41,555 nucleotides of DNA from an uncultured Prochlorococcus sp. (GTDB lineage Bacteria; Cyanobacteriota; Cyanobacteriia; PCC-6307; Cyanobiaceae). The notes under the pieces are model-generated. The model was not told the origin of the DNA. It did no database searches and saw only the letters and a program-made list of their open reading frames with translations. Made by a program: the position numbers and the translations under genes. Shown here piece after piece: positions 40,715 to 41,555 of this stretch. Each line of letters begins with the position of its first letter. Positions within the stretch are counted from its first letter, which is position 1. The stretch lies in assembly GCA_902558895.1 (NCBI GenBank), contig CACEFS010000010.1, positions 1 to 41,555 on the forward strand, read 5' to 3'.

Positions 40715-41555
40715 GTGACTTCATCTAAAAATCCTACTCATGAAAATAGCTACTTTGATGCAGTCTTAGTAGGAGCAGGGATAATGAGTAGTACTTTAGC
40801 CCTGCTAATTTCAGAAGTTTTACCAGATATAAAATTTCTTATTATAGAAAAATTAAATGCTCCAGGAAGTGAAAGTACTGGCGCTTTAAATAATGCTGGT
40901 ACAGGACATGCGGCTAATTGCGAATTAAACTATACTCCTTTAGATGAAAAAGGAAATCTAAAAATAGATAAAGCGCTCTCAATAAATCGTTCTTTTGAAA
41001 CATCCATGTCTTTATGGGCCTCATTGTATGAAGCAGGGAAAATTGATATTAAGAAGTTTCTAAAATTTATTCCTCATATTAGCTTTGTGTCTGGTCAGGA
41101 TAATATTTCTTTTTTAAAAAAAAGATTTCAGAAAATGACCGAAAATCCTGAATTTATCCATATGGAATTTTCTACATCTTTTGATGAAATTTCATCATGG
41201 GCTCCTCTAATAACAAAAGATAGAAATCCATCTAATCAAATTGCTGCTACCAGAATAGGTAGAGGAACTGATATTAATTTTGAGGCTTTAAACAAAGAGT
41301 ATTTGTCATTAGTTTCCTTAAACAAAAATGTTGAAATTAGATACAAAACAGAATTAGTAGATTTAAAGAAAATTGATAAAAAACAATGGGAACTAGAAAT
41401 CAGTTCTGAAGGTAGAAATACTTCAATTAGAACTGGCTACGTTTTTCTTGGTGCTGGTGGAAAAACAATTAATTATTTACAAAAATCAAAAATTCCAGAA
41501 GCAAAAAGTTATGGTGGATTTCCCGTTAGTGGGAAATGGCTTATTTGCGAGAAAA
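40715..41555 (+). CDS. mqo: Malate:quinone oxidoreductase (5' part, runs off the window)
   Basis: About 280 codons are visible from GTG 40715; the 3' end is outside the window. FAD-binding loop [19 protein letters not shown] (16-34), [51 protein letters not shown] and [15 protein letters not shown] match Mqo, which oxidises malate to oxaloacetate and feeds the quinone pool. The full family length is about 490-500 aa. Upstream is the divergent nfu gene. Confidence 0.93.
   Translation, partial: MTSSKNPTHENSYFDAVLVGAGIMSSTLALLISEVLPDIKFLIIEKLNAPGSESTGALNNAGTGHAANCELNYTPLDEKGNLKIDKALSINRSFETSMSLWASLYEAGKIDIKKFLKFIPHISFVSGQDNISFLKKRFQKMTENPEFIHMEFSTSFDEISSWAPLITKDRNPSNQIAATRIGRGTDINFEALNKEYLSLVSLNKNVEIRYKTELVDLKKIDKKQWELEISSEGRNTSIRTGYVFLGAGGKTINYLQKSKIPEAKSYGGFPVSGKWLICEK

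Overview
The window is AT-rich (my impression is about 30% GC), gene-dense, and uses ATG, GTG and TTG starts. Its gene set is that of a marine picocyanobacterium: pipX-pipY-sepF-proC, light-repressed lrtA/hpf, a cobalamin-pathway cobI, DUF1823- and DUF4278-type proteins, and dozens of tiny island proteins. Size, composition and content fit a high-light-adapted Prochlorococcus; the exact strain cannot be read from the sequence.

Left part (about 1-13,400) is an accessory region ending at a tRNA-Thr/tRNA-Tyr pair. It starts with a minus-strand string of six very short, tightly packed or overlapping genes (13-1515). Next come small hypothetical genes, one of which sits behind a glutamine-II ('Downstream-peptide') riboswitch candidate (2045-2099). 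A P/As block follows: a Crp-family regulator divergent from phnD-phnC-phnE-phnE (phosphite/phosphonate-type ABC importer) and an ACR3 arsenite exporter. From 8300 to 10,720 five copies of a repeat with core GATCGACTGTCAATC separate small gene 'cassettes' (a small membrane protein, an ABM-like barrel protein, a cupredoxin/PDZ/membrane-protein trio, and a DUF3303-like protein). Two of the copies carry an intrinsic terminator. A metal-linked cluster (MauE-like, DUF411, DUF3721-like, PepSY-type helix protein) follows, with a nonsense codon in the DUF3721-like gene. The block ends with a frameshifted NTF2/SnoaL-like gene and an orphaned signal-peptide fragment.

Right part (13,528-41,555) is core genome: tRNAs, aroQ, miaE, cobI, der, an EcfT-like gene, pipX-pipY, sepF, proC, a GT4 glycosyltransferase, recO, a DeoC-like protein lacking its Schiff-base lysine, lrtA/hpf, lipB, an acyl-CoA synthetase, pdhC, queA, cysK, two Cys/Met PLP enzymes, rpsD, yidD, a thioredoxin-like protein, murE, an SDR, a class-V aminotransferase, an ArsM-like methyltransferase, a DUF4278 gene behind a second glutamine-II riboswitch candidate, an Nfu scaffold, and mqo running off the end.

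The most striking material is the repeat-delimited cassette array, the paired glutamine-II riboswitch candidates in front of tiny genes, the repeated near-identical signal-peptide starts on unrelated proteins, and three recent gene lesions. Assignments rest on reading motifs by eye; no database search was run.
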